Source: Sphingomonadales bacterium (lineage in GTDB: Bacteria > Pseudomonadota > Alphaproteobacteria > Sphingomonadales > Sphingomonadaceae). Taken from it: a stretch of DNA of 64,000 bases. Positions 37,377 through 47,485 of the stretch are shown piece by piece. The position numbers were made by a program, and so were the translations under genes. The notes beneath the pieces were generated by a model. That model was not told the origin of the DNA. It saw nothing but the letters and a program-made list of their open reading frames with translations, and ran no database searches. The stretch covers positions 124,001 through 188,000 of the forward strand of contig JAIXPC010000013.1 of the NCBI GenBank assembly GCA_027486415.1, read 5' to 3'. How positions within the stretch are numbered: the first letter of the stretch is position 1; each line of letters opens with the position of its first letter.

Positions 37377-38177
37377 TCACGTGCCGCTGAAACGGGGCGG
37401 GCGCTTTTCCAGAAATGCCGTCATCGCCTCGCGATTGTCGTCGGTGGTGTGGGCCAGGGCCTGCATCGCCGCCGAAAGCTGCAGGATCGTGTCCAGATTG
37501 GCCTGCCGCGCCTCCCACAACAGCCGCTTGGTCATGCGGACGGCCTGCGGCGGATTGGCGGCAATGCGGAGCGCATAGGCCCGGGCGGCATCGAGCAGTT
37601 CGCCATCGGGCACCACCTTGCTGACCAGCCCGATCTGCAGCGCTTCGACAGCGTCGATCATGTCGCCGGTCAGCGCCATTTCGGCGGCCTTGGCATGGCC
37701 CACCACGTGCGGCAGCAGCCAGGCCCCGCCGTCGCCGGGGATGATGCCCAGCTTGACGAAACTCTCGGCAAATTTCGCGCTTTCGCCCGCCACGCGGATG
37801 TCGCACATGCAGGCCAGATCGCAGCCCGCACCGATGGCCGGGCCGTTGACTGCTGCCACGATCGGCACCTCAAGGCTGGCAAAGGCGCGCGGCAGGCGCT
37901 GGATGCCGGTCAGGTAATTGCGGCGCGTTTTGATCGGCGCGGCGCTGGCCAGCCCGTCACCGCTGGCCATCTTCTTCAGGTTGCCGCCCGACGAAAAGGC
38001 GCTGCCCGCCCCGGTGAGGATCGCGACGCGCGCCTGCCCGTCGCTTTCCAGCCGCGCCAGTGCCGCCAGGATGGCGTCCACCATGTCGTCATCCGACACC
38101 GGGTTCCTCAGCTCCGGCTGGTTCAGCGTGAGCGTGACGATGTGGCCATCGCGTTCATACAGGACTGGGGATGTCAC
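37377..38177 (-). CDS. Enoyl-CoA hydratase/isomerase family protein
   Basis: This 266-residue crotonase-fold enzyme has the oxyanion-hole segment GSAFSSGGNLKKM, then NGPAIGAGCDLACMCDIRVA, and GIIPGDGGAWLLPHVVG. Of the two Glu residues used by classic hydratases, the first falls near PAIGAGCDL, where this sequence has no Glu, and the second position reads GDGGAW with Asp. The activity may therefore be isomerase, hydrolase or an atypical hydratase. The GTG start at 38177 is supported by AAGGAGAG six bases upstream. It lies 163 bases downstream of the fused dehydrogenase on the same strand, separated by an AT-rich block with a direct repeat. Confidence 0.85.
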   Translation of the reverse strand: MTSPVLYERDGHIVTLTLNQPELRNPVSDDDMVDAILAALARLESDGQARVAILTGAGSAFSSGGNLKKMASGDGLASAAPIKTRRNYLTGIQRLPRAFASLEVPIVAAVNGPAIGAGCDLACMCDIRVAGESAKFAESFVKLGIIPGDGGAWLLPHVVGHAKAAEMALTGDMIDAVEALQIGLVSKVVPDGELLDAARAYALRIAANPPQAVRMTKRLLWEARQANLDTILQLSAAMQALAHTTDDNREAMTAFLEKRPPRFSGT

Positions 38178-38204
38178 GAGGCTCTCCTTGGCGGTCACGT
38201 CAGT

Positions 38205-38222
38205 TTTGACACATTTGACACG
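38205..38222. repeat. Two adjacent TTTGACAC direct repeats upstream of the enoyl-CoA hydratase gene
   Basis: TTTGACACA and TTTGACACG stand head to tail with a 9-base period, 28-45 bases upstream of the GTG start on the minus strand and at the edge of an AT-rich island (38205-38280). Such spaced half-sites can bind a regulator or overlap a promoter. No regulator gene is adjacent. Confidence 0.3.
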
Positions 38223-38340
38223 GATTGCGTGGTTGGCCGTTGAAATCTTTATGTTTTCAATTTTTCGGCGTGTTTTCCCGCAACAGATCCGAAGGCTGGG
38301 ATCATGGCAGGCTTTGGCCCTGTAGGACAGGTGGGCACCC

Positions 38341-40251
38341 TCAACGCACCCCCAGCCCGCGTGCAATGATGCCGCGCAGGATTTCGCGGGTGCCGCCGCG
38401 CAAGGATACCATCGGCGCGATCTGCACCGTGGCGTCCAGCGTGGCCAGCAGGCGTCCGGGCAGATCGGGGATCAACGGCAGCAGGCTGCGCGCCACCTCG
38501 GGAATGACCTGTTCGAACGTCGCGCCCAGGTCCTTCACCATCGCCGCCTCCAGGCCTGCGTCCTCGCCGGCTTCCAGCAGGGCCGCGAGCCCACGCGCCA
38601 TCAGGCGCAGCACCATCAGATGGGCGGCCAGCCGGCCGATGGCGGCGTGTGCCGCGGTCACATCAGGCAGCGCCGCCACCAGTTCCTCGGCCAGCACCAG
38701 CGTGGACAGGAAGCGTTCGGGGCCGGAGCGTTCATAGGCCAGCTCGCTCATCACCTGCTGCCAGCCATTGCCCTCGACACCCACCAGCGCATCGGCGGGC
38801 ACGAACACATCGTCGAAATGCACCTCGTTGAAATGATGCTCGCCCATCAGGTCGATAATCGGGCGGACGCTGAGGCCCGCCGAGTCCATCGAAACCAGCA
38901 ACTGCGACAGGCCTTCGTGTCGTTGCCCCTCTCCGGTGCGGCAGAGCAGCAGCATGGCGTGGGCCTTGTGGGCATAGGTGGTCCACAATTTCGTGCCGCT
39001 GACCCGCCAGCCGCCCGCCACGGGGCGGGCGCGCGTGGTCAGCGCGGCCAGGTCCGATCCCGCCCCCGGCTCGCTCATGCCGATGCAGGCGTAGGTCTCG
39101 CCACGCGCGATGCCGGGCAGGAAACGCGCCTGCTGGTCCGGCGTGCCGAATTTCAGCAGCAGCGGCCCGGTCTGGCGATCGGCGATCCAGTGCGCCGCCA
39201 CCGGTGCGCCGGCGGCGAGCAGTTCCTCGATCACCACCAGCCGGTCGAGCGCGCTTTTCTCATGGCCGCCCAGCGCCCTGGGCCACGTCATCCCCAACCA
39301 GCCGCGCTGGCCGAGCTTGCGGCTGAAATCGGGGCTGTGGCCATTCCAGCTGTGGGCGCGCACGTGCGCCGGCAGGGCGGCGAGCTCGCCGGCCAGAAAC
39401 CCCCGCACGTCGGCGCGCAGGGCGGCGCGCTCCGCTGTCTCGCCCACCACCGGGAAACGGAACCGGTCACCTTCGCTGGCGCTGCCGGGCAGGTCCATCG
39501 CCGGCTCGTCCGTCGCCACAGCCCACAGGCTGCGCCGGGCCAGCACCTGCGCCCCCAGCCGGGCGTGCCAGTCATGCTCGCTGCCCGCCACGTCGCGGCG
39601 CTGCCACAGCGCGCGGGTGAACAGGCCCAGCCGATGCTCCGCCGTCACGCCGATGGCGCCATGCAATTGATGGGCCAGCGCCGCCACCACGCCCGCCGCC
39701 TCGCTGGCGCGCGCCTTGGCGGCGGCCACCTGCTGCCAGCGCTCGCCTTCCAATCCCGGCTTGGCCAATCCCATCCCGGCCAGACCCATCCCGGCCAGAC
39801 CCATCCCGGCCAGCCCCATGGCCGCGCCGGCGGCGGCCACTTCGGCGGCCATCTGCGCCAGGCTGTGCTGCACCGCCTGGTTCTTCGCCAGCGGCTTGCC
39901 GAACTGCTGGCGGGTCTGCGTCCAGTCGAGCGTGAGGGCGAGGACGGTTTCGGCGAGGCCGGCGATTTCCGCCGTGGCCAGTGCCGCCCGCCAGAGCGCG
40001 CCAGTGGCCAGCGCGTCGGCCAGCGGCCACGGTGCGCCCGCGCGGCCGTGGGCGCGGGCGATGGCCAGCACGCTGATCGCGTCCAGCCCCAGCCCGCCGT
40101 CAGCCTCTGGCACCAGTGCCAGTGGCAACCCGGCCCCGGCAATCACGTCCCAGCCGTCCACCGTTTCGCCGGCGCGCGCCTGCCGCAGCCGCGCCTCGGT
40201 CGCTTCCCGCGCAAACAGCCGGCTCACCTGGTCGATCAGCACTGCATCCAT
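38341..40251 (-). CDS. Tandem-fused acyl-CoA dehydrogenase (degenerate half plus complete half)
   Basis: This 636-residue protein joins two acyl-CoA dehydrogenase units. The first, about residues 1-235, goes straight from an N-terminal helical segment to a C-terminal bundle (LDWTQTRQQFGKPLAKNQAVQ) and lacks the FAD-binding middle domain. The second, about 275-636, is complete, with GMSEPGAGSD, VSGTKLWTT and a helix-G Glu at E507 in LAYERSG. The classical C-terminal Glu is replaced (LRGGTREIL). Fused dehydrogenases such as mycobacterial FadE34, which oxidises steroid side chains, have this kind of plan, and the split form is an alpha2-beta2 enzyme. A 15-bp tandem repeat encodes MGLAG repeats in the first half. 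It probably handles a branched or bulky acyl-CoA. Confidence 0.88.
   Translation of the reverse strand: MDAVLIDQVSRLFAREATEARLRQARAGETVDGWDVIAGAGLPLALVPEADGGLGLDAISVLAIARAHGRAGAPWPLADALATGALWRAALATAEIAGLAETVLALTLDWTQTRQQFGKPLAKNQAVQHSLAQMAAEVAAAGAAMGLAGMGLAGMGLAGMGLAKPGLEGERWQQVAAAKARASEAAGVVAALAHQLHGAIGVTAEHRLGLFTRALWQRRDVAGSEHDWHARLGAQVLARRSLWAVATDEPAMDLPGSASEGDRFRFPVVGETAERAALRADVRGFLAGELAALPAHVRAHSWNGHSPDFSRKLGQRGWLGMTWPRALGGHEKSALDRLVVIEELLAAGAPVAAHWIADRQTGPLLLKFGTPDQQARFLPGIARGETYACIGMSEPGAGSDLAALTTRARPVAGGWRVSGTKLWTTYAHKAHAMLLLCRTGEGQRHEGLSQLLVSMDSAGLSVRPIIDLMGEHHFNEVHFDDVFVPADALVGVEGNGWQQVMSELAYERSGPERFLSTLVLAEELVAALPDVTAAHAAIGRLAAHLMVLRLMARGLAALLEAGEDAGLEAAMVKDLGATFEQVIPEVARSLLPLIPDLPGRLLATLDATVQIAPMVSLRGGTREILRGIIARGLGVR
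39766..39825. repeat. 15-bp coding minisatellite in the fused dehydrogenase
   Basis: The unit CAGACCCATCCCGGC (plus strand) occurs twice perfectly at 39781-39795 and 39796-39810, with one close copy before it and one diverging copy after. On the coding strand it gives four copies of a Met-Gly-Leu-Ala-Gly pentapeptide at about residues 146-164. The near identity points to recent slippage that keeps the frame, since 15 is divisible by 3. Confidence 0.85.
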
Positions 40252-40342
40252 CGGCGCAGCTTAGGAACAGCCGCCCGGTTCGCACAGGCTGGAAATAGCG
40301 TCAGCCATTGCGCCAGTCGGCGCGATACTCCACCAAGGCACC

Positions 40343-41689
<1,347 letters not shown>

Positions 41690-41691
41690 CC

Positions 41692-42015
41692 ATGCTGATC
41701 ATCCGCGCCCTCTGCCTTGTCATCTTGGTCAGCCTGTCGGCCTATACGGTGCCGGTCGTGCTGGCGGAGCCCAACCTGTTCCCGGCCTTCTTTGGTGCCA
41801 TTGCCGGCGGCGGCTGGCAGGGGCAGTTCAACCTCGATTTCCTGTTCATGCTCACCCTGTCGGGCCTTTATGTCGGCTGGCGGCATCGCGGCTCGCCCGC
41901 CGGCCTGCTGCTGGGTGCGCTGGCGTTCTTGGGCGGGGCGCTGTTCCTGTCGGTCTGGCTGTTCGTCCAGAGCTTCCGCTGTGATGGCGACGTGCGCCGG
42001 CTGCTGGTGGGTTGA
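41692..42015 (+). CDS. Small membrane protein, possibly DUF2834-like
   Basis: This 107-residue protein has three hydrophobic segments (about 5-25, 45-65 and 72-95), with a PNLFPAFF loop after the first and an acidic residue at the head of the second (NLDFLF). This layout resembles DUF2834 membrane proteins, but the assignment is tentative. It sits 2 bases after sdaA and is probably co-transcribed with it. TGGAG eight bases before the ATG at 41692 supports that start over the GTG at 41683. Confidence 0.65.
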   Translation: MLIIRALCLVILVSLSAYTVPVVLAEPNLFPAFFGAIAGGGWQGQFNLDFLFMLTLSGLYVGWRHRGSPAGLLLGALAFLGGALFLSVWLFVQSFRCDGDVRRLLVG

Positions 42016-42045
42016 CGCGCCCGCCCATGGCGCCAATCTGGCGGG

Positions 42046-44091
42046 GTGAGCATCATCGCCCTTCATTCGGCTGAGGCCAGCCTCGTTCTCGAACATGGCC
42101 GTGATGCGCTGCTGTGGCGGCACCTGGGCCTGCGTGTGGCCACGGATGGCCTGCCGGCGCTGGCGACAACGCGCGGCGCGGCGACCTTCTCGCTGGATGA
42201 TGATGTGCCGTTCGCCACCGCGCCGGGGTTGGGCTGGTTCGGGCCGCTGGCCGTCAGCGCCAGGGGGCGGGTGCTGCGCTGGGTGGTGGAGGACGTGGCG
42301 CAGACCGCCGATGCGGTGCGCGTGACGCTGGCCGATGCCGATACCGGCCTGCGGCTGGAACAGGCGTTCCGCGTCGTGTCCGGCGGGTTCGAGATTGCCG
42401 CCAGCCTGGGCAATGATGGGCCGGTGCCGCAGCCCATCGATCACATCGCCAGCGCGCTGCTGCCGCTGCCGGCGGGGCTGGATCGCATATTGTCGTGGCG
42501 CGGCCGCCATGCCGCCGAATTCGTGGAATGCGTGGAGGCCATGCCCGAACAGCAGTGGCGGCGCGAAGGTCGGCGCGGGCTGCCGGGCCATGGCGGGCCG
42601 CCGGGGCTTTACCTGCTGGGGGAGGGCGCGGGCTGGGATCAGGGCTTGGCGCTGGCGGCGCAACTGGCGTGGTCGGGCGATGCCGCGATTGCGGTCGAGC
42701 GGGACGACGAGGGCCGGCACCTGCTGAGCGCCGGCATTACCGATGCGATCACCCTGCAGCCGGGCGAGCGGTTCGATGCGCCGCCGTTGCTGCTGGCGAT
42801 CAGCGGGCGCGGTCGCAATGGCGCGATGGCGCAGATGCACGCGATGGTGCGCGCCCGGCTGCCGGCGCTGGGCCCGCGGCCGGTGCACCTCAACAGCTGG
42901 GAAGCCTGTTATTTCCGCCACGATACCGCGCGCATTCTGGAACTCGCCCGTGCGGCGGCCGATGTGGGGGCAGAGCGGTTCATCCTCGATGACGGCTGGT
43001 TCAAGGGCCGCAACGACGACACATCGGGGCTGGGCGACTGGACGCCCGATCCGATCAAATATCCCGACGGACTGACGCCGCTGGCCGAGGCCGTTACCGC
43101 CATGGGCCTGCAGTTCGGCCTGTGGGTCGAACCGGAAATGGTCAATCCGGACAGTGATTTATACCGCACCCGTCCCGATTGGGCCCTGCACATTCCCGGC
43201 TCGCCGCAACCCACGGCCCGCAACCAGCTCGTGCTGAACCTGTCGCTGCTGCCGGTGGAGGACTATCTGTTCGACGCGCTCGACCAGCTGCTGCGCGAGG
43301 TGCCGATTTCCTACCTGAAATGGGATCACAACCGCGATCTCGCGCCGGCTGGCGGCGTGGGGCAGGTGCAGGGTCTGTATCGTCTGCTGGCCCGGTTGCG
43401 CGCGGCGCATCCTGACGTGGAGATCGAAAGCTGTGCCGGTGGCGGCGGCCGCTGTGATGCCGGCATTGCCGCCTTCACCCAGCGCTTCTGGACCAGCGAC
43501 AATCTCGATCCCGAGAGCCGGGTCGCCATCCAGCGCGGCTTCCAGGCCTTCTTCCCGCCCGAGGTGATGGGCGCCCATGCCGGCGCCAGCCCGGCCCACG
43601 CCACCGGTCGCCGGCACACGCTGGGCTTTCGCGCCGGTGTGGCGATGGCGGGCCATTTCGGCGTCGAGATGGACCCGGCGAAACTGCCGGATGCGGAGCG
43701 GGAGGAACTCGCGCGCTGGATCGCCTTCCACAAGCAGTGGCGGCATTTGTTGCATGGCCAGACGCTGGTGATGGGGGAGGGGAGTGATGGCCTCGTCTGG
43801 CAGGCCAGCGGTAACGGGCGCGAATGGCTGCTGCTGGTCACACGGACGTCGCCGCCGCAGGATCGCCGGCCGCAGCCGCTGGCGCTGCCCTTCCTCGCTG
43901 GCGTCGGCGCCATCACGGCGACACTGCTCGCCCGCGCGGGAACCACACCGCACAAGGGCTTTGGCGAGCCTGCCTTCCTTTCTGACCTGTCAGATGGCGT
44001 CACTTTTCCCGCTGACTGGCTCGCCCACGCCGGCCTGCCGCTGCCGCCGCTGCTCGCGCAATCGGTGGCGATTTTTCACCTGAAGGCCTGA
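42046..44091 (+). CDS. Alpha-galactosidase, glycoside hydrolase family 36
   Basis: This 681-residue enzyme should release terminal alpha-galactose from oligosaccharides with retention. It has an N-terminal beta-sandwich, then the (beta/alpha)8 barrel with the family marks NSWEACYF, FILDDGWF, the nucleophile D427 in LKWDHNRD, the SCAGGGGRCD loop, and the acid/base D485 in FWTSDN, and finally a C-terminal beta domain. No signal peptide is seen, so it acts on imported sugars in the cytoplasm. GTG is the start because no in-frame ATG is near. No transporter or other sugar gene is adjacent, which makes it an isolated carbohydrate gene in this neighbourhood. Confidence 0.93.
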   Translation: MSIIALHSAEASLVLEHGRDALLWRHLGLRVATDGLPALATTRGAATFSLDDDVPFATAPGLGWFGPLAVSARGRVLRWVVEDVAQTADAVRVTLADADTGLRLEQAFRVVSGGFEIAASLGNDGPVPQPIDHIASALLPLPAGLDRILSWRGRHAAEFVECVEAMPEQQWRREGRRGLPGHGGPPGLYLLGEGAGWDQGLALAAQLAWSGDAAIAVERDDEGRHLLSAGITDAITLQPGERFDAPPLLLAISGRGRNGAMAQMHAMVRARLPALGPRPVHLNSWEACYFRHDTARILELARAAADVGAERFILDDGWFKGRNDDTSGLGDWTPDPIKYPDGLTPLAEAVTAMGLQFGLWVEPEMVNPDSDLYRTRPDWALHIPGSPQPTARNQLVLNLSLLPVEDYLFDALDQLLREVPISYLKWDHNRDLAPAGGVGQVQGLYRLLARLRAAHPDVEIESCAGGGGRCDAGIAAFTQRFWTSDNLDPESRVAIQRGFQAFFPPEVMGAHAGASPAHATGRRHTLGFRAGVAMAGHFGVEMDPAKLPDAEREELARWIAFHKQWRHLLHGQTLVMGEGSDGLVWQASGNGREWLLLVTRTSPPQDRRPQPLALPFLAGVGAITATLLARAGTTPHKGFGEPAFLSDLSDGVTFPADWLAHAGLPLPPLLAQSVAIFHLKA

Positions 44092-44095
44092 CGCC

Positions 44096-45304
44096 TCAGC
44101 CGTTCCGCCGCGCCAGATATTGCCACAGGATGCCGCGCTGGATCTCGTTGGTGCCGGCATAGATCGAACCGGCGCGGTCGTTGAGATATTTCGGGAAGGC
44201 CTTGGCCGCCCACGCCGGGCCAACGCCTTCACCATCGGCCGGCGCGGCAAAGCCGGGCACGTCGCCGCCGGGCAGGGTCAGGTGCGGCTGATAGGCTTCC
44301 ACCCACGGCAGCGCCGCTTCCACCTCCAACTCGGTCAGGCGCTGGGACAGCTCGGTGCCCAATATCTTCAGCGCGCTCGCCATCGGGCCGGGCGCAGCGC
44401 CGTTCGACAGGCCGGCGTTGAATTGCAGTTCCAGCGCGTCCAGCGCCTCGATCTCGGCTCGCAGGGCGGCCACTCGCCCCGGCATGGCCTGGCCGGTCTC
44501 GGCAAGATGCACCAGCAACTTGTCGATACGGCCAACCAGCGACGGCGCATAGGCATGGCCGCCGCGTTCGAATTCCATCAGATATTTGGCCACGGTCCAG
44601 CCATCGTCGATGCGGCCGACGGCGTTTTCCACCGGCACCCGCACGTCGTCGAAGATCACCTCGTTCTGCACATGCTCGCCCGACAGCGAGATGATCGGGC
44701 GCACCGTCACGCCCGGCGTCTTCATGTCGATCAGCAGGAAGGTAATGCCCAGCTGCGGCTTTTCGAGGCGCGTGGTGCGGACCAGACAGAAGATCCAGTC
44801 CGCATAATGGGCGTGCGTCGTCCAAATCTTGCGGCCGGTGCAGACGAAGTGATCGCCGTCGCGCTCCGCTTTCATCTGCAACGAGGCAAGGTCGGAGCCG
44901 CTGTTCGGTTCCGAATAGCCCTGGCACCAGAATTCATCGCCGGCCAGCATCGGCGGCAGGAAACGGCGCTTCTGTTCCTCGGTGCCATAATGCAGCAGCA
45001 CCGGCCCGCACATGCCAAGGCCCATGGGGGACAGCGGCGGCGCACCGGCTTCGGTCGTCTCGCGCGCGAAGATATAGCGCTGCGCCACGCTCCAGTCGCA
45101 GCCGCCCCATTCGCGCGGCCAGCTTGGCGCCACCCAGCCGCGCGCGTGCAGTTTCTTCTGCCAGGCGATGGCGATGTGCGGCGGGGCATAGACGCTGGTC
45201 ATGCCGGCGGCAGCGGCGCGCAGATCGGGGGTCAGCTCGGCGGCAAGGAAGTCGCGAACCTCGTCGCGGAACTTCAGATCGTCTGCGCTCCAGGCCAGTT
45301 GCAT
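44096..45304 (-). CDS. Acyl-CoA dehydrogenase with a helix-G glutamate
   Basis: This 402-residue dehydrogenase has QGYSEPNSGSD, TGRKIWTTHAHYAD and a C-terminal IYAGTNEIQRGI. In the last motif Ala replaces the usual catalytic Glu, while E246 in MEFERGG sits at the helix-G position and is the likely base. Members with this wording act on larger or ring-bearing acyl-CoAs, including some steroid and terpenoid intermediates, but the substrate here is unknown. It converges on the alpha-galactosidase gene 4 bases away and is separated from the glycosyltransferase by 51 bases on the same strand. Confidence 0.9.
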   Translation of the reverse strand: MQLAWSADDLKFRDEVRDFLAAELTPDLRAAAAGMTSVYAPPHIAIAWQKKLHARGWVAPSWPREWGGCDWSVAQRYIFARETTEAGAPPLSPMGLGMCGPVLLHYGTEEQKRRFLPPMLAGDEFWCQGYSEPNSGSDLASLQMKAERDGDHFVCTGRKIWTTHAHYADWIFCLVRTTRLEKPQLGITFLLIDMKTPGVTVRPIISLSGEHVQNEVIFDDVRVPVENAVGRIDDGWTVAKYLMEFERGGHAYAPSLVGRIDKLLVHLAETGQAMPGRVAALRAEIEALDALELQFNAGLSNGAAPGPMASALKILGTELSQRLTELEVEAALPWVEAYQPHLTLPGGDVPGFAAPADGEGVGPAWAAKAFPKYLNDRAGSIYAGTNEIQRGILWQYLARRNG

Positions 45305-45355
45305 CGCCAGTCTCCCGTCATGCCAGCATGGGCGCGGGCGCGATGCGCGCCACTG

Positions 45356-46156
45356 TCATTGTTCCCAGTCGCGCACCCTCAGGCCCGCTTCGAACATCCC
45401 GCGCTGCCGCAGCCGGGGGCCAAGGAAGCCATAGAAGAACCAGTCCTTCACGGCATAGGGCGTCAGCGCATAGAGCAGCCGTTCGGTCAAATTCCAGCGC
45501 ACATGGCCCTTGGCCTGCCGGCGCGGCGCCGGCCAGCAGACATGATCGGCGGCGTGGGTGAGCCGGCCGACCTTCAGGATGCGGTGGATCAGTTCGTGAT
45601 CATAAAGCACGAACGGCCAGTCATCATTCTTCGGGCCCCCGGCGGCCATCAGCGGGGCGATGCGGAAACACTGGCCAAAGGTGCCGGTGTGGCCCTGGCC
45701 CGACAGCAGGCTGGCGGTGACCGCCATGCGGTGGCGGATGACGACGTTCTTTGGCGCGTCATAGGGGCCATAGATGTCAAAGGCCTGCACGCCCACCACG
45801 CGCGGGTCATTGCCCAGCAGCTGATCGGCGCGGCTGATGTAATGCGGCGGGTAGAAGGTGTCGGCATCCCAGAAGGCGATGTTGTCCGCCGCCAGTTCCT
45901 GCGCCACCTCCAGTCCGCGGCGCAGGGCAAAGGTGTGGCCCTGCCGTGTTTCGCTGACCAGCATGGCGCGCGGACTGTCCTTGATGGCGTCGGCCACGAT
46001 CGCCGCGCTGTCGTCGGTGGAACCATTGTCCACGCACACAAGGCAGATGTCGCCGCGATCCTGTGCCAGCGCGCACGCCACCGTGGGCGCGATGAACTTC
46101 GCCTCGTTGTAGAAGGCGATGACGATGACCCATTTCGGGTGGAAAGCAGCAACCAT
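45356..46156 (-). CDS. Family 2 glycosyltransferase
   Basis: This 266-residue GT-A-fold enzyme has WVIVIAFYNEAKFIAPTV, then CVDNGSTDDS, and a metal-binding FWDADTFYP (the DxD position). The C-terminal part carries a conserved-looking Trp/Arg-rich stretch and no membrane segment, so it is a soluble or peripheral enzyme using a nucleotide sugar. The start ATG follows TAAGG by 8 bases. It diverges from the MgtC-like gene with 63 bases between, and no other polysaccharide gene is beside it. The acceptor is unknown. Confidence 0.85.
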   Translation of the reverse strand: MVAAFHPKWVIVIAFYNEAKFIAPTVACALAQDRGDICLVCVDNGSTDDSAAIVADAIKDSPRAMLVSETRQGHTFALRRGLEVAQELAADNIAFWDADTFYPPHYISRADQLLGNDPRVVGVQAFDIYGPYDAPKNVVIRHRMAVTASLLSGQGHTGTFGQCFRIAPLMAAGGPKNDDWPFVLYDHELIHRILKVGRLTHAADHVCWPAPRRQAKGHVRWNLTERLLYALTPYAVKDWFFYGFLGPRLRQRGMFEAGLRVRDWEQ

Positions 46157-46219
46157 GGCATTGGCCTTACCGGAGGTGGTGCTTGACCGGCAAGCGCCGC
46201 GCCGCCACCGTGGCCCGTG

Positions 46220-47476
46220 ATGCTGGCCAATGCGGATCTGGCGCGGCTGGTGGTGCCGCTGGCGATCGGGCTGCTGATCGGGCTGGAACGCGGCTGGCAA
46301 CAGCGCAGCGCGGTGCCCGGCAGCCGGGTAGCGGGATTGCGGACGTTCGGCCTGTTCGGGCTGATCGGCGGCCTTGCCGGCTATGCATCGGGATTGGCGC
46401 AGGGCGCGCTGGTTGCAGCCGTGCTGCTGCTTGCCGGCTGTGCGCTGGTGGTGATCGGTTACCGGCGCGACAAGGCGCCCAGTGCCACCACCGAAGCGGC
46501 AGCGCTGGTCACGCTGGGGCTGGGCTGGCTGGCCGGGCAGGGGTTGCCTGTGCCGGCGCTGGCGCTGGCGGTCGTCACCGCCTTCCTGCTGTCGCAGCGG
46601 GCGCGGCTGCACGCCTGGATCGAAGGGCTGAGCCCCGAGGATTTCCACGCTGCCGTGCTGTTCGCGGTGATCGCCGGCGCGCTGTGGCCGGTGCTGCCCG
46701 ACCGGGCGATGGGGCCGCTGGCGGCGTGGAATCCGCGCGAATTGTGGCTGGTTGTCGTGGTGGTGTGCGCCATCGGCTTTGCCGGCTATGCGCTGGGCCG
46801 GCGGCTGGGGCCGGGCCGCGGCCTGCTGGCGGCGGCCGCCGTGGGCGCGATCTACAGCAGCACTGCCGTCACCGCGGCACTGGCCCAGCGCCTGAAGACA
46901 GAGACGGAGGCGCGCCCCCGCCTTGCTGCCGGCATCGCCATTGCCTCCGTCGTGATGTTTGCCCGCACCAGCGTGCTGGTGGCGGCGCTGGTGCCGTTCG
47001 CGGCCCCCGGTTTCGCGCTGGTGGTCGGCCCGGCGGCGGTGCTGGCGCTGGGGCTGGCCTGGCTGCTGGCGCGCCGGGCGGCGGCGGCACCGGCCGGGGC
47101 GGCCCCCGCCGGCAACCCGTTCGCGCTGCTGCCGGCGCTGGGCTTTGCCGTGCTGGTGGCGCTGGTGCAGCTGGCGGTGGTGTGGATGCAGCAGCGTTTT
47201 GGCGGCAGCGGCGTCGCCGTCACGCTGGCGCTGGCCGGCGCGATGGACGTCGATGCGGCCATCGTGGCGCTGAGGGCGGTGCCGCGCGGCAGCATCGATG
47301 CGACGCTGGCCGGCGTGATCCTGGCGCTGCCGGTGCTGCTCAACACGCTGCTGAAGACCGGGGTGACGGTGGCGATGGCCGGCCGGCCCGGCTGGCGGGC
47401 GGCGTGGCCCTTGCTGGCGGCGGCGGCGGCGATGCTGGCCGGCTTTGCGCTGTCCGCCGGCGCGTGGTGGCCGTAA
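46220..47476 (+). CDS. MgtC/SapB-type membrane protein with a DUF4010 half
   Basis: This 418-residue polytopic protein has an N-terminal four-helix unit with LAIGLLIGLERGW and RTFGLFGLIG, as in MgtC/SapB proteins, joined to a larger hydrophobic DUF4010 half. Around twelve membrane segments are visible. No transport activity has been established for DUF4010 proteins; MgtC itself inhibits ATP synthase. A GTG immediately before the ATG is an alternative start. The next gene starts 9 bases after the stop, so the pair is probably transcribed together. Confidence 0.82.
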   Translation: MLANADLARLVVPLAIGLLIGLERGWQQRSAVPGSRVAGLRTFGLFGLIGGLAGYASGLAQGALVAAVLLLAGCALVVIGYRRDKAPSATTEAAALVTLGLGWLAGQGLPVPALALAVVTAFLLSQRARLHAWIEGLSPEDFHAAVLFAVIAGALWPVLPDRAMGPLAAWNPRELWLVVVVVCAIGFAGYALGRRLGPGRGLLAAAAVGAIYSSTAVTAALAQRLKTETEARPRLAAGIAIASVVMFARTSVLVAALVPFAAPGFALVVGPAAVLALGLAWLLARRAAAAPAGAAPAGNPFALLPALGFAVLVALVQLAVVWMQQRFGGSGVAVTLALAGAMDVDAAIVALRAVPRGSIDATLAGVILALPVLLNTLLKTGVTVAMAGRPGWRAAWPLLAAAAAMLAGFALSAGAWWP

Positions 47477-47485
47477 GGCATCGCG

